From NCBI GenBank assembly GCA_023897205.1, contig JAHWDD010000001.1, positions 2,170,001 to 2,234,000 of the forward strand: DNA of 64,000 bases, written 5' to 3'. Within the stretch, counting starts at the first letter, position 1, and the number at the start of each line of letters is the position of its first letter. This stretch comes from Exophiala sp. HKRS030. Taxonomy: Eukaryota; Ascomycota; Eurotiomycetes; Chaetothyriales; Herpotrichiellaceae. This document shows positions 11,830-20,908 of this stretch, piece by piece. Below the pieces are notes generated by a model. That model did no database searches. It was not told the DNA's origin and worked only from the letters and a program-made list of their open reading frames with translations. The translations under genes were made by a program, and so were the position numbers.

Positions 11830-12551
11830 CCTTTCTGCTCTAGAGTCCCGTAGGACTGGAATGCTGCTAGGCAGGCGGTGATGGGGGTTTTGGCTCAGAG
11901 TGTTGGAGGAATGTTGGGATATGAGTAGACTGAAGAATATAGCGCCAGTGGTTTCCAAACGAACTGTCAATTCCAAGCTCCTTATTCCAGCTTTGTTTTG
12001 AGTCTGCCACGGGCCATCAATATTGTAGGATGATCAATGTCCTTCACACTTCTGAGTCAAATCCCATGTCGGCGTGCGCACTGACAGGTTATGTTGCAGA
12101 TTGGCCAATCGGCGAAACGAAATCCCTCTTTTGTGGGCCGATCTTGGCATAATTTTCTCTGCCGACTTTTTTTTCTCGCGATGCATCCAAATTGCTTCTG
12201 TTTCTCGTCGACTATGGGGAAGACTTTCATGTTCTTGGATCTTAGATCTTTTGATCAGTAACCGGCTTGCACTCCATAAGCAACCAGTAAGTCTTACTCC
12301 AGACCTGGGTCCAACCTGGTTTTGTCTACCTATATCTTCGAACCCCGCCCAACCATCATCAACATCAGCCAAGCATTTGCAAGAGAGACAAGTTCTGGTC
12401 GATATCGAGAGGAGCTCCTATCAGCAAACCCTATTACCTTTGCTAGATACTACAACACAGCCTTCTCAGCCCACAGTGATTTTGTTATTTCATGTGTCGA
12501 TAGAACTAATTCACACCCTTCAGATACGTTGTTCAACCGTTTATTGTCAAG
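11830..12551. promoter_or_regulatory. Divergent THR1/ADE5,7 promoter with Gcn4/CpcA-type site
   Basis: The 722-bp gap between two divergent biosynthetic genes contains TGAGTCA at 12053-12059, a perfect match to the TGA(C/G)TCA element of the general amino-acid control activator Gcn4/CpcA. It sits 224 bp upstream of THR1 and about 490 bp upstream of ADE5,7. The rest of the ADE5,7 side is T/C-rich leader-like sequence. Regulation is inferred from the word alone. Confidence 0.5.
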
Positions 12552-14936
12552 ATGAGTGAGCGGTTACGGATCCTCGTCATTGGCTCTGGTGGTAGAGAAC
12601 ATGCTCTTGCTTGGAGACTCGCCAACTCACCGTCCGTTGACGTCGTCCACGTGGCACCCGGAAATGGTGGCACTGAGTCCGACAATATCATCAATGTCAA
12701 AATTTCAGTTGACGACTTCCCTGAATTGGTGGCACATGCAAAGAAGCATGGATTGAACCTAGTGGTCGTAGGACCAGAGGCGCCATTGGTAGCAGGCATT
12801 GAGGGTTTCTTTCGTGCAGCTGGTATCCGTGTCTTTGGGCCCAGCAAGACCGCTGCACAAATGGAAGGCTCCAAGGCTTTCTCCAAAGATTTCATGCAGC
12901 GTCATGGTATCCCTACCGCAGCATTCCGCAACTTTGATGATTACGACAAAGCAAGGCAATATTTGGATTCAGTCGATCACAATGTGGTCATTAAGGCAGA
13001 TGGCCTTGCAGCTGGAAAGGGTGTGATTATCCCAACCACTAAGGAGGAAGCTCATGATGCATTGAAGCAGATCATGGTAGCCAAGGAATTTGGTTCGGCT
13101 GGATCACAAGTCGTGATAGAGGAATTTTTAGAAGGCGAGGAGCTGAGCATACTTACCTTCAGCGATGGTTATACGATCAGATCCTTACCACCTGCACAAG
13201 ATCACAAGCGAGCTCTTGATGGTGACCAAGGTCCAAACACTGGAGGCATGGGTTGTTATGCTCCCACTCGTGTGGCTTCCAAGGAATTGATTGCACAAGT
13301 CGACCGAGAAATTGTTCAGCCCACGATTGATTGCATGAGAAGGGAAGGTATGCCTTTTGTTGGCTTACTGTTCACTGGCTTGATGATCACAAAGAACGGA
13401 CCAAAGGTACTCGAGTACAATGTCCGAGGAGGCGATCCGGAGACACAAACATTGCTACCACTCTTGAGTGATGACACAGATCTAGCCAAGGTCATGCTCG
13501 CATGCACGGAACATTGGCTCGATGGGGTAGATCTCAAGATCGAGTCTAAATTCTCTGCGACTGTGGTTGCTTGTGCTGAGGGCTATCCTGCTGCTTATGC
13601 AAAGAACAGACCCATTACACTTGCAAAAGTACCCAAAGATACATTTGTATTCCACGCAGGCACGAGTAAAGACAACGGCGTTATTTACTCAACTGGTGGT
13701 CGAGTTATCGCCTCTACTGCAACCGCCGAAACTTTAGAGGATGCTGTTGCCCAGGCATACAAGGGCATGGACACAATCAGCTTTCAGGGAATGCACTTCC
13801 GGAAAGATATCGCTCATAGAGCTTTCAAGAGGAAGGCGGAAGAGAAAGGTTCGGAGGAAGCAGCAATGACATACGCATCCGCAGGAGTGTCCATCGACGC
13901 AGGAAACAATCTAGTGTCCAGGATCAAACCCGCAGTCAAAGCCACATCTCGACCAGGAGCCGATGCAATCATTGGAGGCTTTGGTGGCGGTTTTGACCTT
14001 ACACGTGCTGGTTACCATGAGAAGTCACCCATGTTGGTCGGTGCCATTGACGGTGTAGGCACAAAGTTGAAGATCGCCCATGCGACCAACGTGCATGATA
14101 CCGTTGGTATTGACCTTGTGGCAATGAATGTCAATGATCTAGTCGTTCAAGGTGCGGAGCCCTTGATGTTTCTCGACTGCTATACCTGCAGCATCCTCGA
14201 TGTCGATATTGCGGCGGACTTTATTCGAGGCGTGTGCGAGGGTTGTAAGATTGCCAACTGTGCTCTAGTAGGCGGTGAAACGGCTGAAATGCCAGGATTA
14301 TTGGCCGGTACTGAATATGATGCCGTGGGCGCGGCAATCGGAGCGCTTGACATCTCCGCCGGCAAACGCCTTCTCCCTGATATGGAAAGTATGGTTGAGG
14401 GCGACATCCTCCTAGGTCTCGCCTCGAATGGTGTACATTCGAACGGTTTCTCGTTGGTTCGAAGAATTGTTGAGAAGGCGCGGCTTGATTACTCGAGTTC
14501 GGCACCCTGGGATCCTGAGACGACAGTCGGCAAATCACTCCTCACGCCCACACGAATTTATGTCGTTCCGCTACTGCAAGCAGTCAAGCGAGATCTCATT
14601 AAAGGCATGGCCCATATTACAGGGGGTGGCTTGACAGAGAATGTACCACGTATGCTACCCAAGCATCTCGCCGCCGAGATTGACGTGAAGACGTGGGATC
14701 GTCCGGCAGTCTTCAAATGGCTGCAAAAGGAGGGCAATGTTGAAAGCCAAGAGATGAGCCGGGCCTTCAACAATGGCATCGGCATGGTTCTTGTCGTTTC
14801 TGATGTCGCATCTGGAGAAGTCAGAAAGGTTCTTGAGGCCGAGGGAGAGACAGTCTTCAAGATCGGGAAACTTGTCCCGAAAGGCGATGGTGAGGAAGTC
14901 ATCTTGAACAACCTTGACTCTTGGAAGTCTTCATGA
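12552..14936 (+). CDS. ADE5,7: Bifunctional GAR synthetase / AIR synthetase (purine biosynthesis)
   Basis: A single uninterrupted exon of 794 residues. The N-terminal half is glycinamide ribonucleotide synthetase: LRILVIGSGGREHALAW opens it, with DGLAAGKGVII in the ATP-grasp fold and RGGDPETQTLLPLL near residue 300. From about residue 440 follows aminoimidazole ribonucleotide synthetase: AGVSIDAGNNLV, GAIDGVGTKLKIA, GGETAEMPG and ITGGGLTENVPR. It catalyses steps 2 and 5 of de novo IMP synthesis in the cytosol. The GARS-AIRS fusion without the GAR transformylase domain is the normal fungal form and length. No intron or frame problem is visible. Confidence 0.98.
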   Translation: MSERLRILVIGSGGREHALAWRLANSPSVDVVHVAPGNGGTESDNIINVKISVDDFPELVAHAKKHGLNLVVVGPEAPLVAGIEGFFRAAGIRVFGPSKTAAQMEGSKAFSKDFMQRHGIPTAAFRNFDDYDKARQYLDSVDHNVVIKADGLAAGKGVIIPTTKEEAHDALKQIMVAKEFGSAGSQVVIEEFLEGEELSILTFSDGYTIRSLPPAQDHKRALDGDQGPNTGGMGCYAPTRVASKELIAQVDREIVQPTIDCMRREGMPFVGLLFTGLMITKNGPKVLEYNVRGGDPETQTLLPLLSDDTDLAKVMLACTEHWLDGVDLKIESKFSATVVACAEGYPAAYAKNRPITLAKVPKDTFVFHAGTSKDNGVIYSTGGRVIASTATAETLEDAVAQAYKGMDTISFQGMHFRKDIAHRAFKRKAEEKGSEEAAMTYASAGVSIDAGNNLVSRIKPAVKATSRPGADAIIGGFGGGFDLTRAGYHEKSPMLVGAIDGVGTKLKIAHATNVHDTVGIDLVAMNVNDLVVQGAEPLMFLDCYTCSILDVDIAADFIRGVCEGCKIANCALVGGETAEMPGLLAGTEYDAVGAAIGALDISAGKRLLPDMESMVEGDILLGLASNGVHSNGFSLVRRIVEKARLDYSSSAPWDPETTVGKSLLTPTRIYVVPLLQAVKRDLIKGMAHITGGGLTENVPRMLPKHLAAEIDVKTWDRPAVFKWLQKEGNVESQEMSRAFNNGIGMVLVVSDVASGEVRKVLEAEGETVFKIGKLVPKGDGEEVILNNLDSWKSS

Positions 14937-16500
14937 TCATGCCTGCTGTATGATGGTGGCATCTATGGTGGAGCAGCTCTTTGATACAGTGCATCTTCGC
15001 TGAAAAGTTTTTGCAGATGTTTTCGGCGCCTGGCTCTTCCTGATTGTCCTTTTCGATTGATGTGGGTTCTCAAAGAATCTTTCATATTTCCATTGGCATC
15101 GTCCCATATCCCAGCCTTGTCAAGCGCTACACGAAATCATGCATGTTCAAATTCTTCTTCGACAACATTGAGGATCATGACATGTGATATGTAACATGAT
15201 GAATGATGAGATATGTCATTTACTCATCATGGAGAGGTCGCAAATGAAGCACTCTGATTCCTAAGCCTGCTACATTACCACGCTACGTTGCTAGGAGGAG
15301 CTGGATCGTATAGATTCTGCATGAATCCACGTGATGGAGATTTAGCCGGATATCTATTACTACTGCTAGCACTCGTGGCCACACAAGGCAAATCATCCAG
15401 CCTTGGAACAGGTCAGGACTTGTGAAAGTACCAGCCTTGCACAGAATACAGAACTACGTATATCTCGCGTAGTGATGTCAAGTACTCACTTTGCAGGCAC
15501 ATCACAGAAAGAACGGTGCCAATCGATGTCATGCGACTCCAAGCCCAACCAAGCTTCAGCGAATCTAGCACGTACAATGTATGGCATGAGCAAAACTACA
15601 GGGGGAGCACATGAGAAGCGCCCCTTTCTCTCGAGCAAACCTCCACTAACCGATCCAACAGCTAAAGCCAGCAATCCCTGGTCCGCGTTCGCCTGGTCCA
15701 GGATCGCTGCCGTGTTGTTCATTGCCATTTTCTGTACATGAATCCCCAAAATACCGGCTTCCTCCATGTGCATTGTGCCAGGGTTGCGGAAAGGGCACAG
15801 ACATGACGATGTTGCGGTGGGTGTACAGCAGCCACAGAATTAACTCTCGGTACCACTAGGGCCTGGCTGTCGATGGAAACTTAGAGATTGAATAGCATGG
15901 TAGAAAGCCTCGAGATACGTGCGGCGTCACGGCCAACCTACGTTGTGTCCTGGATGAATTTTCTCCCGTTCACTACACTGGGTATCAATTATTTATCGTT
16001 CCGATTAGCCGAACTAGCTTCCTGCGACAGGCTTATAGTTTACGGCACATGGCCATGATATCAATGGCCTTCATCCGCGGTATCAGGAGAGACACATGTG
16101 CAACGGAGCCTGAATCTTAAATCAGCTGTCACTAGGATAGATGAGTAGAACACTGAAAACACCAAAATCGAAGAAGGACCTCATTTGAAGGTGAATTTCC
16201 CCTGGAGCGTGACGCATGCTGCGGGAAGAAGACTCGAGATATGTATGGGTCTATGAATGCACCATGTGATCCTTCCGATCCCCGGATTTCACCCAAGGGA
16301 AATCTCTGCGGCCCAGCGAACCCTCATCATACATCAATGCGAGACATCGATGATTGGTTAGAGGGCCTAACGAAATTCATTACAGACGCTGCGATAGCCT
16401 CCATAATACACCGACAAACACCATGCTAAATTCACTTTCCGAGGGCTGTATCCGGTCGTCGATTGTCCGGTCAAGCTTGAGCAAACGTCCGAATCCGATT
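14937..16500. other. Intergenic region downstream of ADE5,7
   Basis: 1.56 kb without a supported gene. A 95-codon minus-strand ORF (15486-15773) is open but matches nothing I know and lacks a convincing exon context. The region contains a small stem-loop at 15203-15230. Confidence 0.5.
15203..15230. repeat. Small inverted repeat, 8-bp arms
   Basis: ATGATGAG at 15203-15210 is the reverse complement of CTCATCAT at 15223-15230, with a 12-nt loop. It lies about 270 bp beyond the ADE5,7 stop. It may be a 3'-UTR hairpin or chance. Confidence 0.4.
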
Positions 16501-18351
16501 CTATCCACCCATGCTCTCTGGAGTGGGCGGAGCGTCATTGCCAACCAATTTTTTGGACCGCCTAGCTCTTTTCTTATTCTTCGTCTTCTTCTTAATATCC
16601 TGGCCGCCAGCTAGAAGCTCTTGAAAGATCTTTTCGCCAATTGGAGATTCGCTGCGACGGACTACAGTATCGCCAATGCTGGTCTTCTGGAGAACAGCAC
16701 TGATTTCTGCCTCATTGATGGTTGCAGAGTTACTTGCTGAATGACCTTTGTCGCCGATACGGTTTTCATCTTGAGGAAAGGTAGGCGGAGATGGGTAGCT
16801 GAAGTGAGACAATTGTTCTTCTGCAATAGTGTCGACCTGGCCAACGCTTGGTGTAGGACTGCCTGAGTATGGGCTCAACGCCGGAACAATCGAGGTCGGT
16901 TGTGTACGAACAGCTTGGTGCGTCTTCTGATCCACTGTCTCATCCACTATACCAGGAGCACGTAAACTACCGTTTTGCCATTGTCTGATTAGCCTGCAGA
17001 CATCGACTTGCCATTTGAGTTGCTCAAGCTTTTGCTCCAAAGATTTCAGTACATTCTCATGTTCGGCTTGCCAGTTTCTGAGAGCTTCTTCATTTTCCCG
17101 AGGTGCAGTCCTGTCAAATTCAGTCACCTGAATAAGGTTATGTGGTTGTGCGAGTGCTTTGAGATGACTATCGTCCACCAAAACGGTGTTGGAATGGTTC
17201 CACCTGCATCCAAGAGGTGCATGTGCTCCAATCGATGAGTCCTGCCAGATTTTGTCCAGCTTCTTGTACACCTGAACCTTCGCGTTGTACTGGTTCGGTG
17301 TTAGATCCAACTTGTCTCTGGCCCAGATTCCAGCAAGTAGAGCACGTTGATGTGGGCCGAAAAGCTTATTCACAATAGCTTGAACATTCTCTGGACGAGC
17401 AGAGGAATAGACCATGACCACATGATGCTCGAAGAGGTAGTCAAGCAAATCCGTTACACCAGGTCTTAGCGTGAATCTGGTGGGATCGGCCTTGCGGTTG
17501 GGTCGCAACAATAGGGTACCGTTGAGATCGAGGATAACTAGAAGTTTTTTAGGAACGGCGACCGTAGCTGGCTTTTTGGTGGCATTCTGTAGATATTTTT
17601 GGGTGGGCTCAGGTGGAGGAGGTGCAAGGGGTCGACTGTGGCTACGACGATCACCGAATCGCGATGGGAGATTCTGGGGAGCGCCGAATTGATGACCAGT
17701 CTGCTGCTCGATAGAAGGAACGGGAACATCAGCAGCCAAGGTTCCAAAACTTGCGATCTGACTAGGTAGAAGATTGCGAAAATCATATCTAGATGTGTTT
17801 GTTAAACACGTGGACTGTTGATGTGAGATTGCTCTTCCATGGGTAACTGCAGACTGTCTGGTTTTCTTGTTAACCCGATAATTAGAATACCGAGTACTCG
17901 CATCGACTGACCTCAAAACATGTCTAGGTTGATGATAATTATTTCCTGAATAAACGGCTGTGAAGGAATGGGAGGGCGTGAACGGAGCCTCGGGCGTGGG
18001 CTGATGGGAATGTTGTTGATAGTCTTGACGGAAAGGAGGAAACATCGTCGCTTGAAGGCTGTTGTTGCCGCCACTGTAAGATCTCCAGGAGTCGACTGTT
18101 TTATAAATGTTAACCCTGCTTTGATGGTCATGACCATAACCATGTTGGTATTCACCTCGTCGAATTTGATCTATACGATCTGGCGCCCTAGCACTGTCAT
18201 GATCGTCGTAGCATCTGTAATCATTGTAGCTGTTTGAGCCTTGATAGCTGTTGATGGCATGTTCCGGACCTTGGCCTTGAGGAGAGACGCCGGTTTGACT
18301 TCGTGGCCATCGAGCAGTGCCTCGTGTCATACCGTTTGGTCTAGCCGCCAT
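16501..18351 (-). CDS. FCP1/NIF-like HAD phosphatase-domain protein with DLNGT in place of DxDGT
   Basis: One exon of 616 residues. Residues 1-265 are low in complexity and rich in Tyr, Gln, Ser and Asn, probably disordered. Residues 270-410 form an FCP1/NLI-interacting-factor HAD domain: KKLLVILDLNGTLL (motif I), VVMVYSSARPENV (motif II), WARDKLDL, and NTVLVDDSHLKALAQP (motif IV aspartates near 393-394). The family phosphatase motif is DxDGT; the second aspartate, the general acid/base, is asparagine 277 here. Residues 420-455 look like a coiled coil, and the C-terminus is a lysine/arginine stretch typical of a nuclear signal. I know of fungal relatives carrying DLNGT, but not their function; weak or absent phosphatase activity is an inference. 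Divergent from RRP36. Confidence 0.85.
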   Translation of the reverse strand: MAARPNGMTRGTARWPRSQTGVSPQGQGPEHAINSYQGSNSYNDYRCYDDHDSARAPDRIDQIRRGEYQHGYGHDHQSRVNIYKTVDSWRSYSGGNNSLQATMFPPFRQDYQQHSHQPTPEAPFTPSHSFTAVYSGNNYHQPRHVLRSVDASTRYSNYRVNKKTRQSAVTHGRAISHQQSTCLTNTSRYDFRNLLPSQIASFGTLAADVPVPSIEQQTGHQFGAPQNLPSRFGDRRSHSRPLAPPPPEPTQKYLQNATKKPATVAVPKKLLVILDLNGTLLLRPNRKADPTRFTLRPGVTDLLDYLFEHHVVMVYSSARPENVQAIVNKLFGPHQRALLAGIWARDKLDLTPNQYNAKVQVYKKLDKIWQDSSIGAHAPLGCRWNHSNTVLVDDSHLKALAQPHNLIQVTEFDRTAPRENEEALRNWQAEHENVLKSLEQKLEQLKWQVDVCRLIRQWQNGSLRAPGIVDETVDQKTHQAVRTQPTSIVPALSPYSGSPTPSVGQVDTIAEEQLSHFSYPSPPTFPQDENRIGDKGHSASNSATINEAEISAVLQKTSIGDTVVRRSESPIGEKIFQELLAGGQDIKKKTKNKKRARRSKKLVGNDAPPTPESMGG

Positions 18352-18933
18352 GGCGCATGAAGAGAGGCTTGGACTGCGATAGAAGTATCGAAAGGAGTGG
18401 AAGCGATCTCGAAGAAGTAAGAAGTGCTGCCACTAGAGAGAAACAGTCAGTGGATGAAGATATGGCAGGGTAAAGATGATTGTCTGGTAAGTGAGGCAGA
18501 CTTTTATTTGCGACGTCAAGTGAATTTTGGAGATGCCAGGCAGTGGTCGAAAGGGTATGGCGAGATCGTCGTCGCGCAGTACGGTAAGTTAGGGAAGGTC
18601 TGTGCTTCTCTTGTATTTATAACGTTGATCAATGTAAAGGACTGAGACGAGAATGAGGCTGAGGACGAGAATGAGACTGCAAATGGGGTTGTGCTTTTTT
18701 TACGCTGACGACGAGAGAAATGATGGAATTATGAGGCGAAATCACCATAAGCAAATTCCGCACTTACCCCAGGTGGACACGAGGTGGGCCTTTGCGTGCC
18801 TAGTAGTTACGAAGTAGTTAGTGCTTGGTCTGTCGACGTCATTTCAACTTTTTTGGTTCCCAATGAGAAAAAAGTGACCAAAGTTGCCTGCGCAGGCTTA
18901 AGCACAGAGTTCTGTCGTTCCCTTTGATCAAAT
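18352..18933. promoter_or_regulatory. Divergent promoter of the HAD gene and RRP36
   Basis: A 582-bp gap between two divergent start codons, with a run of GAGACGAGAATGAGAC-like imperfect repeats near 18643-18680. I see no gene and no site that I can name with confidence. Confidence 0.45.
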
Positions 18934-19842
18934 ATGGCTGCTTCAAGCTCATTCCAAAAACCCGTACAACTGAGGCATGATGATGCGGGAGACGAAGCAG
19001 ACGACATGTTACACTCTTCCAGTGATGTTGACCAAGTCGCCAGCGAGGCTGACTCCGATTCAAGCGAATCCCGCTCCGAATCCCTCGACCACAATTCTAA
19101 CAACTCCGAAGAGGAGCGCGGAAATTCGCTGGACGACATTAGCTTTGGCGCTTTGGTCAAAGCCCAAGAATCACTCTATCAGAATCCGCGCAAGCGGAAG
19201 ATCGCGGACTTGACATCAGTCGCACATTCTACAAAGCAAGATTCACACTTCGATACACGGGAGCGTGCCAAAGAAGCACGGTTAGAAGCACCTAGACGGT
19301 CATCGAAACATGCTCCAACAACGGAATCTGCGAGGAAGCCCGTTACTCGTCGTCGAAATGTCTTTGATCCATCACCATCCCTGAAGTTCCGAGATCCTCG
19401 TTTTGACCCAACAGTAATGGCGGGGAATCGTGACAGAAATAGTGCGGGAAAGGCAGACAGAGACTACTCCTTCCTCTCTGCGTACCAAGCTTCTGAGATA
19501 CTTGATCTCAAGTCGCAGATCAAGAAAGCAAAAGACCCAGACTTGGTTGCCGAGCTGAAGCGAAAAGTCATGTCAATGGAGGCCAAGGTCAGAAACGTGG
19601 AGAACCGGCAGAAGGAGAATGAGATCAGGGCCAAACACAAGAGAGAGCAAAAGGAGGCCCTACGTAGTGGTCAGACTTCTAGGCCTTACTATCTGAAAGA
19701 GTCAGAAATCAAGAAGCAGATCAAGGAGGACCGACTACAAGCAATGGGCAAACAGGCTCGTGAAAAAGCGGAGAAGAGACGACAAAAGAGAGAAAAGGGC
19801 AAGGATTCAAAGGATATGCCCAGAGTCCGGAGAGAGAGGTAG
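18934..19842 (+). CDS. RRP36: rRNA-processing protein Rrp36
   Basis: A single exon of 302 residues. An acidic serine-rich N-terminus (residues 15-75) leads to FGALVKAQESL. The Rrp36 core follows: RRRNVFDPSPSLKFRDPRFD, then DYSFLSAYQASEILDLKSQI, a long charged helix and RPYYLKESEIKKQIKEDRLQ. The end is very basic (KREKGKDSKDMPRVRRER). Rrp36 is a nucleolar component of the 90S pre-ribosome needed for early cleavages of pre-18S rRNA. Order of motifs, charge distribution and length fit the family. The frame is intact. Confidence 0.95.
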   Translation: MAASSSFQKPVQLRHDDAGDEADDMLHSSSDVDQVASEADSDSSESRSESLDHNSNNSEEERGNSLDDISFGALVKAQESLYQNPRKRKIADLTSVAHSTKQDSHFDTRERAKEARLEAPRRSSKHAPTTESARKPVTRRRNVFDPSPSLKFRDPRFDPTVMAGNRDRNSAGKADRDYSFLSAYQASEILDLKSQIKKAKDPDLVAELKRKVMSMEAKVRNVENRQKENEIRAKHKREQKEALRSGQTSRPYYLKESEIKKQIKEDRLQAMGKQAREKAEKRRQKREKGKDSKDMPRVRRER

Positions 19843-20319
19843 TTGGTCTTGTCAGAATGTTGGCTCAGGGATCGTGTCCCGTGCAAAGTACCTAGTGGAG
19901 GCGTCGAAGAATGGATTGAGGGTCTACGACTTGTTTGACAGCGACAGAAAACCTCTGGTGGGTATCAAGGGTCACGTTTTCTACTGCTGCAAATATGGCA
20001 TCGCTGCAGAGGGTATGAAGGTCGCTTGTGATTACTGCATCCATGTGCAGCGCACGTCGACGATCAGGCTGAGGGCAATTGGGCAATTATAATGAAGTAC
20101 GATCACGTGCTGATGTCATCCCTGTGGTGTCTTGGCATATACCAAATGGGTTAGCGTGATTCGCCTGCGGTGCCTGCAGGTGGGTGGCACCTGGGTGGTT
20201 ACAAACCCCAGGTTCACCTGAGGGCGGCACCAGTTCCGCATTGGTCGTTGCCGCTCACTAGTCGCTTAATGTTCCCCCGGGCTTTTCACCCTGCCGGGGC
20301 CGTGAGGGAGGGCGGGCAC

Positions 20320-20377
20320 GGGAGGGCTACGGAGACCTTGCAGCTGAAAGAGGTGGTCCCTCCTCCGTAGCCATCCC
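20320..20377. repeat. Hairpin 1: 15-bp inverted repeat
   Basis: GGGAGGGCTACGGAG (20320-20334) pairs with CTCCGTAGCCATCCC (20363-20377) at 14 of 15 positions. GACC/GGTC (20334-20337 and 20355-20358) could extend pairing inside the loop. It is GC-rich and would be stable as RNA or cruciform. Confidence 0.6.
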
Positions 20378-20378
20378 C

Positions 20379-20434
20379 CGAGTCGGGTCAAAGGGAAGAT
20401 CATCCCGTCACCCTCTTTACCTTCCCGACCCTCG
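20379..20434. repeat. Hairpin 2: interrupted 11-bp inverted repeat
   Basis: GGGTC (20385-20389) and GGGAAG (20393-20398) pair with GACCC (20427-20431) and CTTCCC (20421-20426), leaving a 3-nt bulge; CGAG/CTCG can add pairs outside. It begins two bases after hairpin 1 ends, so the two form a tandem pair about 475 bp before the regulator's start codon. Confidence 0.55.
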
Positions 20435-20908
20435 TGACCAACGAAAGGACTCCCCTGGTAGCGAGTACGGAGTAGTAATAGCTAGGTAATTAGTTAGCTG
20501 GGTGAGCCTTAAGCCTTGAGGCGAGTCGAGTCGTCAGGCTTTGCCGCCCAAGAACAACCCCCTCCTCCCTCTGCATCGTCCCTTCCACCTTTCACTTTTG
20601 CACCTTCCCTCGCTGAGTTGCTGCTGCACCGTGCCCCAAGGTACTTAGCGTCTACGTGCCCCAAACCCCACATTCAACATTCAACTCAACAGGAGATTCG
20701 ATCACTTCAGTCTACCACCTACCGACTACAGCACTCTGACTTCCACGAGCCAGAAACCCCAGACACCCCAGACACGATCCCGAAACCGAGAACGACATAT
20801 ACCCTAGACGTCCCCGCTGTTCACGGCTCAGTCCATTTTGTGTTCATTTTGTCGTCCACTAACTCATTCAACCCCAGCAGGTTTCCACTACATGCTCATT
20901 AATCATTC

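Larger units (their letters stand above)
19843..20908. other. Upstream region of the zinc-cluster regulator
   Basis: About 1.07 kb without a supported gene. CACGTG lies near 20105, two adjacent inverted repeats lie at 20320-20434, TACGGAGTA at 20466-20474, and a C-rich leader-like stretch runs to the start at 20909. A 128-codon ORF at 20516-20902 is proline/serine-rich translation of that pyrimidine tract and is not called. Confidence 0.55.

Noticed and set aside
15486..15773. 95-codon minus-strand ORF with a plausible-looking sequence
   Set aside because: No family resemblance, another frame is equally open, and there is no upstream exon with a good splice context.
20516..20902. 128-codon ORF upstream of the zinc-cluster gene
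   Set aside because: It is a Pro/Ser/Thr translation of a pyrimidine-rich leader; no motif and no independent support.
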